Assembly (NCBI GenBank): GCA_032622095.1
Contig: CP136062.1
Coordinates: forward strand, 202,707,959-202,771,958
Direction: 5' to 3'
From: Siphonodentalium dalli
Lineage: Eukaryota > Mollusca > Scaphopoda > Gadilida > Siphonodentaliidae
DNA length: 64,000 nt
A model generated the notes under the pieces. That model did not search any database, was not told where the DNA came from, and worked only from the letters and a program-made list of their open reading frames with translations. The translations under genes and the position numbers were made by a program. Shown one piece after another: positions 45,900 through 56,109 of this stretch. How positions within the stretch are numbered: position 1 is the stretch's first letter; each line of letters opens with the position of its first letter.

Positions 45900-46200
45900 T
45901 GTATAGGAGATATAGCACAGTAGCAATGTTATATTTATTGCCTCCGAAACATGCCGAGCCGAGCTGGCCCTTAGAACATGCTTGGGACTATACAACACAC
46001 CAGGTGCCTATTTTAGAAGCAAATTTGATTTTTGAGACAGTGCCAATTTTTTTGGATTGGGTGGGATACAAACCCCGGCCTGACGGCGAGCGCGCCTTGC
46101 GACTCAAAGTCCGATGTCAATACCACGCGGCCACCGAAGCAACCCCAAAAAAGGAAGCTCGAATGGCCGCTGTATTCTGACGTCGCACTTAGGACACTAT
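45900..46200 (-). mobile_element. tRNA-like SINE or short element, copy 1
   Basis: The segment from TATAGGAGATATAGCACAGT shares all its left two-thirds with the copy at 46227. On the minus strand it contains GGGGTTTGTATCCCACC. The other copy has GGGGTTCGTATCCC, which is close to the Pol III B box (GGTTCGANTCC). GAGTCGCAAGGCGCGCTCGCC precedes it, reminiscent of a tRNA D-arm to anticodon region. Right flank GCACATTTTAAGGTC. Confidence 0.45.
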
Positions 46201-46226
46201 ATGCACATTTTAAGGTCTATATAGTA

Positions 46227-46517
46227 TATATAGGAGATGTAGCACAGTAGCAATGTTATATTTATTGCCTCCGTAACATGCCGAGCCGAGCTGGCCCTTA
46301 GAACATGCTTGGGAATATATACAACACACCAGGTACCTATTTTTAGAAGCAAATTTGATTTTTGAGACAGTGCAAATTTTGTTGGATTGGGTGGGATACG
46401 AACCCCGGCCCGACGGCGAGCCCACCCAATCCAAAACAATTTGCACTGTCTCAAAAATCAAATTTGCTTCTAAAAATAGGCACCTGGTGTGTTGTATAGT
46501 CCCAAGCATGTTCTAAG
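46227..46517. mobile_element. Foldback derivative of the SINE-like repeat, copy 2
   Basis: Begins like copy 1, but after CCCGGCCCGACGGCGAG it turns back. 46421-46516 is the near-perfect reverse complement of 46298-46403. It therefore forms a ~100-bp stem with a ~17-bp loop at the tRNA-like B-box region. Confidence 0.65.
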
Positions 46518-46641
46518 TAAATGACGTCGTGTGGGTATTTCCTCAGATAAGGGGAGCCCCCTCATTATTATACCATTATCATATCATTATCATATCATTT
46601 GCATTCGTTCTTCGGCAACTTTCGGCTCTTCTCGTCACATG

Positions 46642-46802
46642 TATTAGATTCGAGTCGTCAAAAATCCGTCGTTTGAAACCAAGACGGATTTCAGACGCAT
46701 CACCGACGAAGATTCGTCTGAATTGGACGGAGATTCGTCTGTGATGCGTCTGACACGGATCTAATTGTTTCAAACGTCGCATTTTTGACGCATTTAATAC
46801 AA
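46642..46802. mobile_element. Palindromic MITE-like repeat
   Basis: TATTAGATTCGAGTCGTCAA ... GTCGTTTGAAAC is matched in inverted form by GTTTCAAACGTCGCATTTTT ... TTTAATA. Inner arms are AGACGGATTTCAGACGCATC / GATGCGTCTGACACGGATCT. Another partial left arm follows at 46816-46855. Confidence 0.65.
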
Positions 46803-46855
46803 TTGTGGGTCTGGTATTAGATTCGAGTCGACAAAAATCCGTCGTTTGGAATGGG

Positions 46856-47499
46856 CCTTAGTGTGCAGAAGTGGCCAATATTAGCTTCGATAAGTCTTCG
46901 ATTAGCCTTATGGTCTTTCCTATAGAACGTTAATTTCAATAGAACCTTGTTTGAATAAACAAAGTTCAATTTTGGACCCTCTCCAATTCTGATCTCTGCC
47001 GGCAATCCAGCTACCACAAAAGTGCACCAGTCTCATAAAATTGATTTACAATATTCCAGAACAATATTTATGTCTCGATGGTAAACGCCATTGTGTTATC
47101 GTGTTGAGTACTTCATTCAATGGTTTGCAATTAAACATCGAAACTCCTCTTCCTGGTGGATCTTTGACACGCGACACTTGCCCATCTGTATAGGCGATCA
47201 TGAATATGTGGCGACAAGGCAGAAGCTGTCTCCAGTCTTATATTTAAGGCTTCGTCCCTGATGCTTTTATATATTGCACAGTTTTGGTGATAAATGCCGG
47301 AATTCAAGTTTGCAAATAACAGTATGACATTTTCAGACTCTAGCTGGATTAATGAGTTATCAAATTTGGTTTGTATCCGTGGTGCATATCAGTGCAGACG
47401 TACATATATACGTGCACAATATGCATATACACCAGATAAATATGAATCACTTGACCGGACCTACGAATGAACCTACATTCAGAACATGTTATATTCGAT
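46856..47499. other. Intergenic, no gene recognised
   Basis: ~640 bp of AT-rich sequence between the palindromic repeat and the dispersed repeat near A's candidate last exon. I see no gene, RNA or defined repeat in it. Confidence 0.35.
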
Positions 47500-47625
47500 A
47501 TATACATAAAGATCTCTAATGAGTTGCAATTGTATGCGAAATTTATTAACAGATTGCTCTAAATTTGATTCGAGTCGAACTTTAGCGAAGCTTGAATTGA
47601 ATTAAGTGGACGAGGTTAATAAATT
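47500..47625 (+). repeat. Dispersed repeat, partner of 435-545
   Basis: Inverted relative to the copy near the start of the window. It overlaps the last few codons and stop of the candidate TM7 exon of gene A by about 10 bp. Confidence 0.5.
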
Positions 47626-47825
47626 TCTTGCTGGATCTGGCTGGATAAGGACATATTTCTTATATGTGTCATATGAAATATCAATAGCACATGACATATG
47701 GTATGATACTCATGATATACAATGAAATGGAAATAAGTTCCCCCGCCAGTTGCGATAATAGCAGCAACAGCCAATAATGTGTAAGGTAAAGAGTGTATAC
47801 CTAACCACCTCATTGGCCATTCCAT
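47616..47825 (-). CDS. Likely terminal (TM7) exon of GRL gene A
   Basis: A strong acceptor (TTTTTTTCCGTAATTAAG) opens phase 0 at 47825 and reads MEWPMRWLGIHSL, then a hydrophobic helix (TLLAVAAIIATGGG) leading into TYFHFIVYHEY. That is a T-Y plus five or six mostly apolar residues, as in the TY.....QF signature that ends insect gustatory receptors. Stop at 47616, about 35 residues later. It lies 2.6 kb downstream of A's donor on the same strand, with matching intron phase. The tail after TM7 is longer than usual and overlaps a dispersed repeat. Without transcript data the join to A remains inference. Confidence 0.5.
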   Translation of the reverse strand: MEWPMRWLGIHSLPYTLLAVAAIIATGGGTYFHFIVYHEYHTICHVLLIFHMTHIRNMSLSSQIQQEIY

Positions 47826-50386
47826 CTTAATTACGGAAAAAAATTTGTAGCTCATAGACCAAATTAGTATATTGCTCGAGATACATTCGCACAAATTAAA
47901 GGCACACAAACTAATCGCAAAATTGTCATTTCGAATAACACTTTTATCAGTAGATCGTGTCACCAGGACAAGCATGTAATCCAGTCATGTAAATGAAGCT
48001 CGACGCACATCGATTAAATTTTCGTAGTCCTACGTCGTGATTAGTTTCAATTCCCATGTTAGATAGCACAATCATGTGATACCATTGCAGCAATGGGTTG
48101 TGGATTGCGCTAATATTGGTATTCTACTTTGCTGATATGGGCGTTGTATACCTAATCTAATAGGGGAGATTTAATCACAAAAGTGTCCTATAAATGGGGG
48201 GGGGGGGGTCATAATGGCAAATTGAAAATTCTTATGACACCCTGTGATTCATATTGGTGTTTGAAAATGACATCAATTGACAATGGTGCTAGGATCATTA
48301 TACGCTATATATGTGTGTGTTAAGTCATGGCATGTATATATAGTCATCAGACCAGACACACGTTCGTAAGAGCCTAATCCGAATAGTATATCAAGTTGGT
48401 GTAAGAATGTATAATATTCTATAAAACATAGTGATGAGCACATTAACATTTGTAAACGACCGTGCAGTCAGGCATGGTCAAATAGGTCAGTCATGTAATT
48501 TTCCGTATGCCGGCTGATGTACAGAATTGGTATAAGACTGGGAAGACCGAAAACACTTTAAAAGTTTAATATTTCGAGCAGTTTTCGGACAAAGTGTGCT
48601 AATATTAGGGCCAATTGTAGTAGTTTTCATAATTGTGTCCGAATTATACAAACGTTACGCTATTTTGAATGCACTATGCTATATATATAGATCATTATTC
48701 TGCAAACAATACATACTGTGTTACACGTTTGTAAATATTATTCGAGAACAACGGTTGAGCCCCCTGAACACACAGGCTCCAGGGGAAAATACTAAAATAC
48801 CAATATAGGCTATACCAGTGACATATATTATTATTAATGTAACTTCATTATATACCAGGAGCCTTTTGCCTGAGCATTTAGGCGCCGCGACATATTTTTA
48901 TATCGATATTGTTCTATGTATTATAGTAATAGTATAGTATACCCAACAAAATGAACAGCAAAACCAAATTGTACCTTGTGACATAATGTCGCATAATTCG
49001 GATTCAAATTGTTCTAAATCTAGTGTTAATCTCCCCAAATCAATCGCATATTAGGATAGGATAGGATATTTTTATTTTTATTTGAATCCAAGTCGCCACT
49101 ACATTCCTATAGATATATCGATTTGTAATACGACCCTGCCTAACTATGCTTAAAAGCCATGTCCTGATTGGCCAGTGGCCCGAGTTACCATGGCTATCTC
49201 GTTCCAGTTTTGTGGTACAATTCTACTTTTTCCAATTGTACCACGAAAATAATCGGTTTATTCAGATCGCCGCACGCGACTTTTCCCGTCTTTTCTAACT
49301 CCGCGCAAACGGAGCATCAACGGAGTACACCCGCACCCGTAACCCTTTGAATTTTGCTACATCTTGTCAATCTTGTGAATTTTCTAGCGATTTGTCGCTT
49401 GAAACCAGTTTGGTTGCCAATGAATATGGTCCAAATGATGTTATGGTATATTGATATATGTTACGACCAAAGAAAGTTACTTAATAAGTATATTAAATGA
49501 CAAAATAAATCCATGGGGCCGGGCTGTGCATTCGTCGATTCGAATCTCGATCATATTCGATATTTCGGAATCAAGTTGAAAATGAAAGCGTTTGTTCACC
49601 AGTACAGAAGGGGAATAAGATTAGTTTAGTAAACTAGATCATTTAGATCGCTTTGTGTAAGGAAAATGGTCCATAGTCGATGATCATATTCATGTTGTCC
49701 CAACAACGTTCAAAACAGAATGACCGCTATCGTATTTCCTGTACAATTTAAATGACACGCACGGGCGCCGCTGAAAACACATCGTGTTTTAGCCAATCAC
49801 AACGATTATTTCTAGAAGAGGTGCCTCGAAAAGTCAAACGGGGAATTTCATAACAAGACAAGAAATTACCAGAGTACACCACCAACAGTCTGGCCTCAGC
49901 TGCGTCCTCATCCGTCCTCATCTGGGCATCACAACACAATCAGGTCAACGGGTTCTGAGACTCACACAGGAGTGTAAGGCGGGCATTGCACCATCGTGAG
50001 TTGGGGAGCCCCGACCGACCTTAAGTCAACCGGCCGGCATTGCACACCCTTCCTAGAGTTGAGCCCGTAGTATAAGCCCGGAATACAACAGACTACGGCA
50101 ACGGAGTTCATGCACGCACTAACATGGACACTAGTTCACAACAAACCACTAAATAAAAAGATATCAACTAAGTTATACACACAGAACTCGTATTACAATC
50201 AAGGTAAGTTTTCTCGCTGGTCCGCTTTTGGAATGGGGGGGGCTGTGTTAGCACTTCATGTGAGATGCGTTTCAAAAAATGAGTAGGCAATTGTGTACTC
50301 TCTCTCATCATCACAGTGATACTTCTCTACATTTTCCTTATAAAGCTGGATTTTGTTATGAGTTTGTAATAACTATTATACGTAAT
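47826..50386 (-). other. Putative intron of gene A, no other gene seen
   Basis: If 47616-47825 is A's last exon, this is its intron. It contains a G-tract (about 48196-48208), tandem GGATA steps at about 49054-49069 and a G-tract at 50236. Open frames on both strands are short and featureless. Confidence 0.4.
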
Positions 50387-50392
50387 ACAAAC

Positions 50393-51337
50393 CTCCGTGC
50401 TAAGCGCGAATGAAGTCACTGTAACTGTCATCATGGCTGCGAAGAAGAAAACAGACCAGCTTGCGAAGGCTCCAAATATAGCCGGGTTATCCAACTTAGA
50501 GTTGCTCGCAAGAAACTGGTACCCTGTCATGAGTACCGCAGCAATAGGAAAACCTAAGTAAACCGTTATTAGACCACCGAATGTAGCATCAGTCACTGAC
50601 GTAGCCTTGCATGCCTTCTGATGTTGTCGTCTCAGATTTCGGAGGTTATCGGTATTAATCGACATTGTTCGGAAATGTTCGGCAATAATCTTGAAATTCT
50701 CCCTCAACATTCGGCAGATGGTAACGATCATGACTACGGGTAAAATGAGACTCCATGTGTTAAACATGGTAACAATAGACAACGCAAACCTCATCGCAGT
50801 TAGGTGAGGTTCATTCGATGCCGGAATGGGATACGACATCAACCTACTCGATTTGCCACTCCTGCCGAACTGCGTGGATAACATAAGACCAAACGTGAGA
50901 AGGATGACAAACCACCCGATAATAACAGTAAGTTTAATACTTCGTCTCAGCTTCAGTTTACTACTCGGTGTCTGTTTAAATCCTTCGACAGCCTTGTTTG
51001 AAGTATCCAGGATAGCGCTTAACTTGCCTGTGGCTTTGGCGCAAATAATTGAGTTGACGAAAGAGTGTGCTGTTACAATTTGGAACAGAATCTTAAGCAA
51101 AGTGTCTGGAGAAAGTTTTCCGTCATATATCAGAATGTGACTCGGCACAAACCGTAAGCAATTTAGACACAACGCGGACACAACAATGTAAGAATAAACC
51201 TTTGATTTAGTCCCTGAATTGAGCAATCCTGTTAATCGACGACTATATAAAATCGGCGAAAACAATCTCCGAAAGGAATCGTCGCTTTTCTTATTCTCGG
51301 GATCATTATTTTCCCAAAAAGGTTGAACAACATTCAT
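50393..51337 (-). CDS. Gustatory-receptor-like (GRL) gene A, TM1-TM6 exon
   Basis: This is an intact 315-codon exon from ATG at 51337 to donor GAG|GTTTGT (50392-50387), phase 0 after ALSTE. An in-frame GTG at 51364 is not a likely start. N-terminal FRRLFSPILYSRRLTGLL matches the FRPLL.SLQLVGLR signature. Six hydrophobic segments follow: VVSALCLNCLRFVP, ILFQIVTAHSFVNSIICA, LTVIIGWFVILLTFGLML, LSIVTMFNTWSLILPVVMIV, LITVYLGFPIAAVLMTGYQFL and IFGAFASWSVFFFAAMMTVTV. The cytoplasmic LRRQHQKACKATSVTDATF block corresponds to RHQHICNATLVADD of B. It is the most diverged of the A-H copies and the only one with a non-GTGAGT donor. It is also the only one with a fairly convincing TM7 exon downstream. Confidence 0.76.
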
Positions 51338-51536
51338 TGTATTGGTTTTAATCGTGATCACCACTTTATCGGCGTCCCATCGGCACAGATTCTTATCCGA
51401 AAAGAAAGCCGCCCTCAGATATTCTCAATGTGCTCTGGTTGCGTCAATATCCATTATCACAATTTCAGTGTGCATGGGCGCAGATCAGAGAGTTTCTGGA
51501 TTGTGTGTGAAGTTTACATTCCGTCTGCCATGTCCA

Positions 51537-51549
51537 ATGGCTAATGGAG
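51537..51549 (-). promoter_or_regulatory. Shared upstream element of GRL gene A
   Basis: Minus-strand CTCCATTAGCCAT, 200-212 bp upstream of A's ATG. It keeps the CCATTAGC core of the D and H elements, although A is the most diverged gene. Confidence 0.45.
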
Positions 51550-51559
51550 TCGATGTATA

Positions 51560-53930
51560 ATGGCAGGGAATTATCGGCGAAGAGTGGGTCTGTGAGACTG
51601 CATCATACAGCGGACAATGAACTTGCCACTTTGCAAATGATTTTATCATAAAGCACAGTGTTTACTAAAGATTGCCCATTCGAATTGTCATCATTTAACT
51701 AATATGTGTCTGTTAACTGTGACAAAAAATAATGAGATGAAACGTATGAAGTCCATTTATGGGGTGCTTTAAATTTTAGAGTTTGAAAAGGCAAAAAATT
51801 CAAAAGATGATCAACAAGTTTATGGTTTGCTCTCCCATTAGCACGCAATATTAAAGAACGCTGCTGAAATATAAGCGTTATGCTTATTTTCGTCTTGTTA
51901 TTTCGGATATTCTTGTGGATTATCGTTATCTGGTGCTTGAGAATGGCATTGATTGTAGTTGATTTTCATAATGTATAATATTGTATCAACTTTATACACG
52001 ACTCTCTATCAGCACTTATGTCTTGAGAGCAAACTCCTGTTAATCACGCATCCAGTAAAAAGCGAAACATCATTTTGATTATTCTCGTTGGCTGCCTAAT
52101 TGCAATCAACAATTCTGCCATCGTGCCATCTGTTCTTTCTGGATGAATGACCGACATCGATTAAGGTTATCTATAAATAACCTTAATGAATAATTAAGTA
52201 ACAACCAATAGTTAGTTTTACAGAATTTCGTGAAATTATTAGGGTGTAAAATCGGTGTGGAAATCTTAAACCGACATGGTTCACTTGGACCAAATACTTA
52301 AATTGGTGTAGTAGGGTCAGTTGTCAATATCTAGGTCGATAAATACACGAAATACGATTTATTGTCATCTTTATAAAATGGGGTTAGATTATATCCTTAT
52401 TTTAAACAAATGGCGCTTACTTTTATTGGCAATCGATTATTTGATGTCCTTATCTTAATAATGCATTCCGATAAGTACCATGGAAGTTCGGTTAGATATC
52501 TTCTGATATCCGGGAGTGAACAAATACCACCATAGAAAACACCACGCGATTATGTGGCTACCTTTCCCAATAAACTTATCAGTAAGTATATATGCACTCT
52601 ATTCGTTTTATAACCGAGTGCATTAGTTCCCTTCTGTTCGTGAGCATGGAGTTCTTTCCAATGGCATGGAATATCTGCTATATAAACCAGAGCCATTTGA
52701 TTTATCCATCGAGAGCCTGATTTTGATAAATCGTCAGCATTAATTTACACAATAATTATTTGCGATAATCGAGCCTCTAACTCGATATTAAAATGTTGAC
52801 CAATATGTTATGGCTCTTCATTTTATTTAAATTAGTAAAGGAATGCGAATTAATGTTCCGTATACCATATAGCTTTGTGTACTGTCTCGCATACCCATCA
52901 TTTTCTTACAGATCTTGAGATGTACACTTCCAATTGACTTACTGGGTTCAAATCCCCAAACACCACTGTCGTAAATAGTATTTGTGCTACCATCGTCTCA
53001 AAATAAATGAAGCATGGTATATACATGTAGCTCTAATATCAATACTAACTTAATGTAGATCTATAATGGGATTAACAGTTTTATAAAGCATTTATGATGA
53101 ATTATTCGCCTCACAAAAAAACCTGAATAGCATACCTCTTAAAATTTACCAGAATATCGCGTACCAGAAAAGGAAAGGCACACTCTAATAAGGCCGAATC
53201 TGTCACTCTCGTCATTGTCTTAATGTAGTCTCTGAGTTACTCTGGCTTTCCAAATTGAGAAAAAGATACCCAGGTCTGGGAAATTGTTTAGAAAGAAATT
53301 TATACCATTTCTACTTGTAATTTATTATTCGCGTTCCAGAGTCTGAAACAAATAGCAGGGAATTCCATTACTTTCAAAAAGCATTACGTCAGGGTCAGCC
53401 AATCAGAACATATAACAGTAAAGCATAACGTCAGTGTCAGCCAATCACAGCATTCCACGGTAAACTGATGAAGCCAATCAGAAGATTGTCGGATTCCTAT
53501 ACAGCGACAGCGAGTCCAATAAACCTCACCACATTGATAAAATAATACATTCTCTTTCACATTACTAATTGCACATAGTGCTGACAAATTAAGTTATTGC
53601 TACAACTAATAACACATTCAAAGCGTTTATGAAGAGTCCAGAATTGACCAATAATACATTGCAAGGAGGAGAAAATTGAGTATTTTCCAAGAATTTTAAC
53701 AGCTAGCACCGTATTTGTTTTTCGTGATAACGAGACCAAAAACATGTCAATCGTATAAAACTAGTTTACGCGAAATTTTCGCAGTGATGTCATACTGCGA
53801 TATTGCTTGGGAAAGGTATTTATAGACATGGTAATGGAAAGAGTGTTGAAATGTTTCAGTCTAGAACTCATAGCTTGTTTAATAGTCTCTATTTCAACCA
53901 GACTGGTGCATACTGTTGATGATTATGTAA
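51560..53930. other. Intergenic, no gene recognised
   Basis: AT-rich. At 53390-53480 there are three AGCCAATCA (CCAAT-box-like) motifs, two of them in a repeated CGTCAG.GTCAGCCAATCA context. No transcription unit is evident beside them. Confidence 0.4.
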
Positions 53931-53939
53931 TCATCTTAA

Positions 53940-54334
53940 CCCTTTACCATAGGTCGCCTCGCATATATAAGAGAATGCATTGGCTTAACACATATTATAA
54001 ATGATAAAATTGTCAAAGAATGTAGAAAAATATTATAAAAAATGTTTAAAAATGTAAGAAAAAATTGTTAAAGAATGTAAGAAAAAATGGTAAAAAGTGT
54101 TTTTTTAGGCCAATGCATTCTCTTATATATGCGAGGCGACCTATGGTCGATTCGCATATATAAGAGAATGCATTGGCACAGGGCATAACTGTAACCATCA
54201 CAATGTGGTCAATGAACCGGTTCCAATTATATCCATATTTGTATGGTGTTATTGAGACAGACCGAAGATATTTTATTATTTTAGGCTGTTGAAGCTTTAT
54301 TTTGGCGTTTTTGGCCGGATTGTTGGGTAAAGGG
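53940..54334. mobile_element. TTAA-flanked palindromic MITE, 395 bp, complete
   Basis: TTAA (53936-53939), then CCCTTTACC ... GGTAAAGGG, then TTAA (54335-54338). It has a half hairpin at the left (53945-53986) and a complete hairpin (CCAATGCATTCTCTTATATA with its complement) at 54108-54178. Target TTAA and CCC ends fit a piggyBac-type non-autonomous element. The same hairpin occurs in 3100-3566 and 14923-14988. Confidence 0.8.
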
Positions 54335-54339
54335 TTAAT

Positions 54340-55510
54340 AGTAAAGATGAGCCCCAGGCGCTTTATTTTGTTGAACATAGCAATTGTGAACCCCCCTATA
54401 TAAATGCAGAAACTTACACATATAGTTTAATAATTGTGAATGATTTACTTCACGTATATGCATGTAGTGCCCTTTTTGGTGTCACACTAATCATGTTCAA
54501 TGGCTTTGCTGTCTGATAAACTAGAACATCATAACTCTGATATAGATACACAACAAGAAGAGTATATTGTGGCAATATTGATCAATATCAACAATGTGAC
54601 CACTTAACAGCACCCATAAGATATATCAGTACAACTGTGATAAGCAAATGTCGATTTGCGATGAAGTTATCAACAGTGAAAGAAATTAAATTTGCACTTG
54701 AACGAAGTCTAAACAATATGATCTGAAATACTAAAGCAAACTGTGTGGTTTCTCTTGAAGTGTCATCCTAATTGACGTATGTGGTACTTGTACATGTGAC
54801 AGGGTCACCCATCTCGATTCTCATCGATTTCATGCAGAAACTGCGCTCTACTCTCGCAGTCTCGTGACCGAAATGCAAAATGACCTGGTTAAATTGGTCT
54901 TTACGCCTACATATTGAGCACGGTTGTAGCCAAGTTCGCATTAGTATTTGGGTACCCAGGTTCTTACATTCTTCCCTATTTGGTAAATTATCGTCTTGTT
55001 GGGCGAACCGTTTGATATCGTTCGTTTTGAACGATTTGTTACAAGTTTCTCATTCATGTTTGGTATATGGACGCGGAACGAGTGTATTTCCGAATCGACC
55101 TTCAACAAAATAATTTATGTTCAGCTTAAAGGAAGATTTGCCAAATTCTGAGAGGATCACCAAAATTAAGATGAACTTCTCAAGAAAAATTGAGAAAAAT
55201 TTCTACTACAGGAAAGACGTTTGACAATCAGGTGCTATTCGGCGTAGTTTTTAGTCACTGTATAGACCATAATGATGCTCTAGTTGCTATCGATCCAGTG
55301 GATGTTGCGCATAATAGACCATTTCTCCCTTTGGAAGTTGGTTCTAAGTACTGAGTATGCTATATGCTATAATCTAGTATTATAATAAGCAAGACGAATA
55401 AAACGATCCCGATATGATGTTCATGGGAAGAAGTTGAAGAACCTTTCGAAGGAGTGTGTACTGAATAGAAGTTCATTTGTCTTTACTATGTCACTATTAA
55501 GTATGCACTT
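54340..55510. other. Intergenic, no gene recognised
   Basis: No supported gene. The 77-codon plus frame at 54880-55113 shows no recognisable motif. Confidence 0.35.
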
Positions 55511-55512
55511 AA

Positions 55513-56006
55513 AGGCACGTGCGGCCTTAATTGTCGAAAATATTCATATTTGTTCCAAACACCGTAAACAGAAAAACATTAAAACGTATACAATTTCGTT
55601 CATATATACCATGACCATCGCGTAAACAGCATGTTATCATAAAGACCTACTATAGTTTACCTAAGCTAGAGCCTGATTGTGTTACAGAAGACAGCACAGT
55701 GCTACTGGCTAATCACACACAAATGACATAAACGCTCTTTATTAGTTCCATATCAGGAATTCACCAACAAAGAGCGCTCTTTATGTTTACCATCATAATA
55801 TAAACAAACACCAGAAAAGTAACTTTTTATGCTTTTGTTTACATAACAATGGTCAAATATATGACAATAACATACTGTTTATGCGATATTTCTTATTTGT
55901 ATACGGACAAAGTCTGTCTACATTTTGATGTTCTTTATGTTTGTGGCGGTTTTTGACGGGTGGAAATATTTTCACAGGATACCCACCGCCAAGGCCAACC
56001 GTACCT
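55513..56006 (-). mobile_element. TTAA-flanked MITE, 494 bp, copy 2 (inverted)
   Basis: Reverse-oriented partner of 38466-38959, of identical length, with TTAA at 55509-55512 and 56007-56010. Differences are scattered point changes, so both copies derive from the same recent source. Confidence 0.82.
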
Positions 56007-56061
56007 TTAACAGTCCCAGTTTATTACTTCTCAGTTTCTTATAATATTTTGTTTGCCCATC

Positions 56062-56107
56062 ATTATGAAGAGACATGGTCCATGATTATGAAGAGACATG
56101 GTCCATG
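56062..56107 (+). repeat. 23-bp tandem duplication
   Basis: ATTATGAAGAGACATGGTCC + ATG occurs twice in direct succession without a spacer. Confidence 0.9.
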
Positions 56108-56109
56108 TA

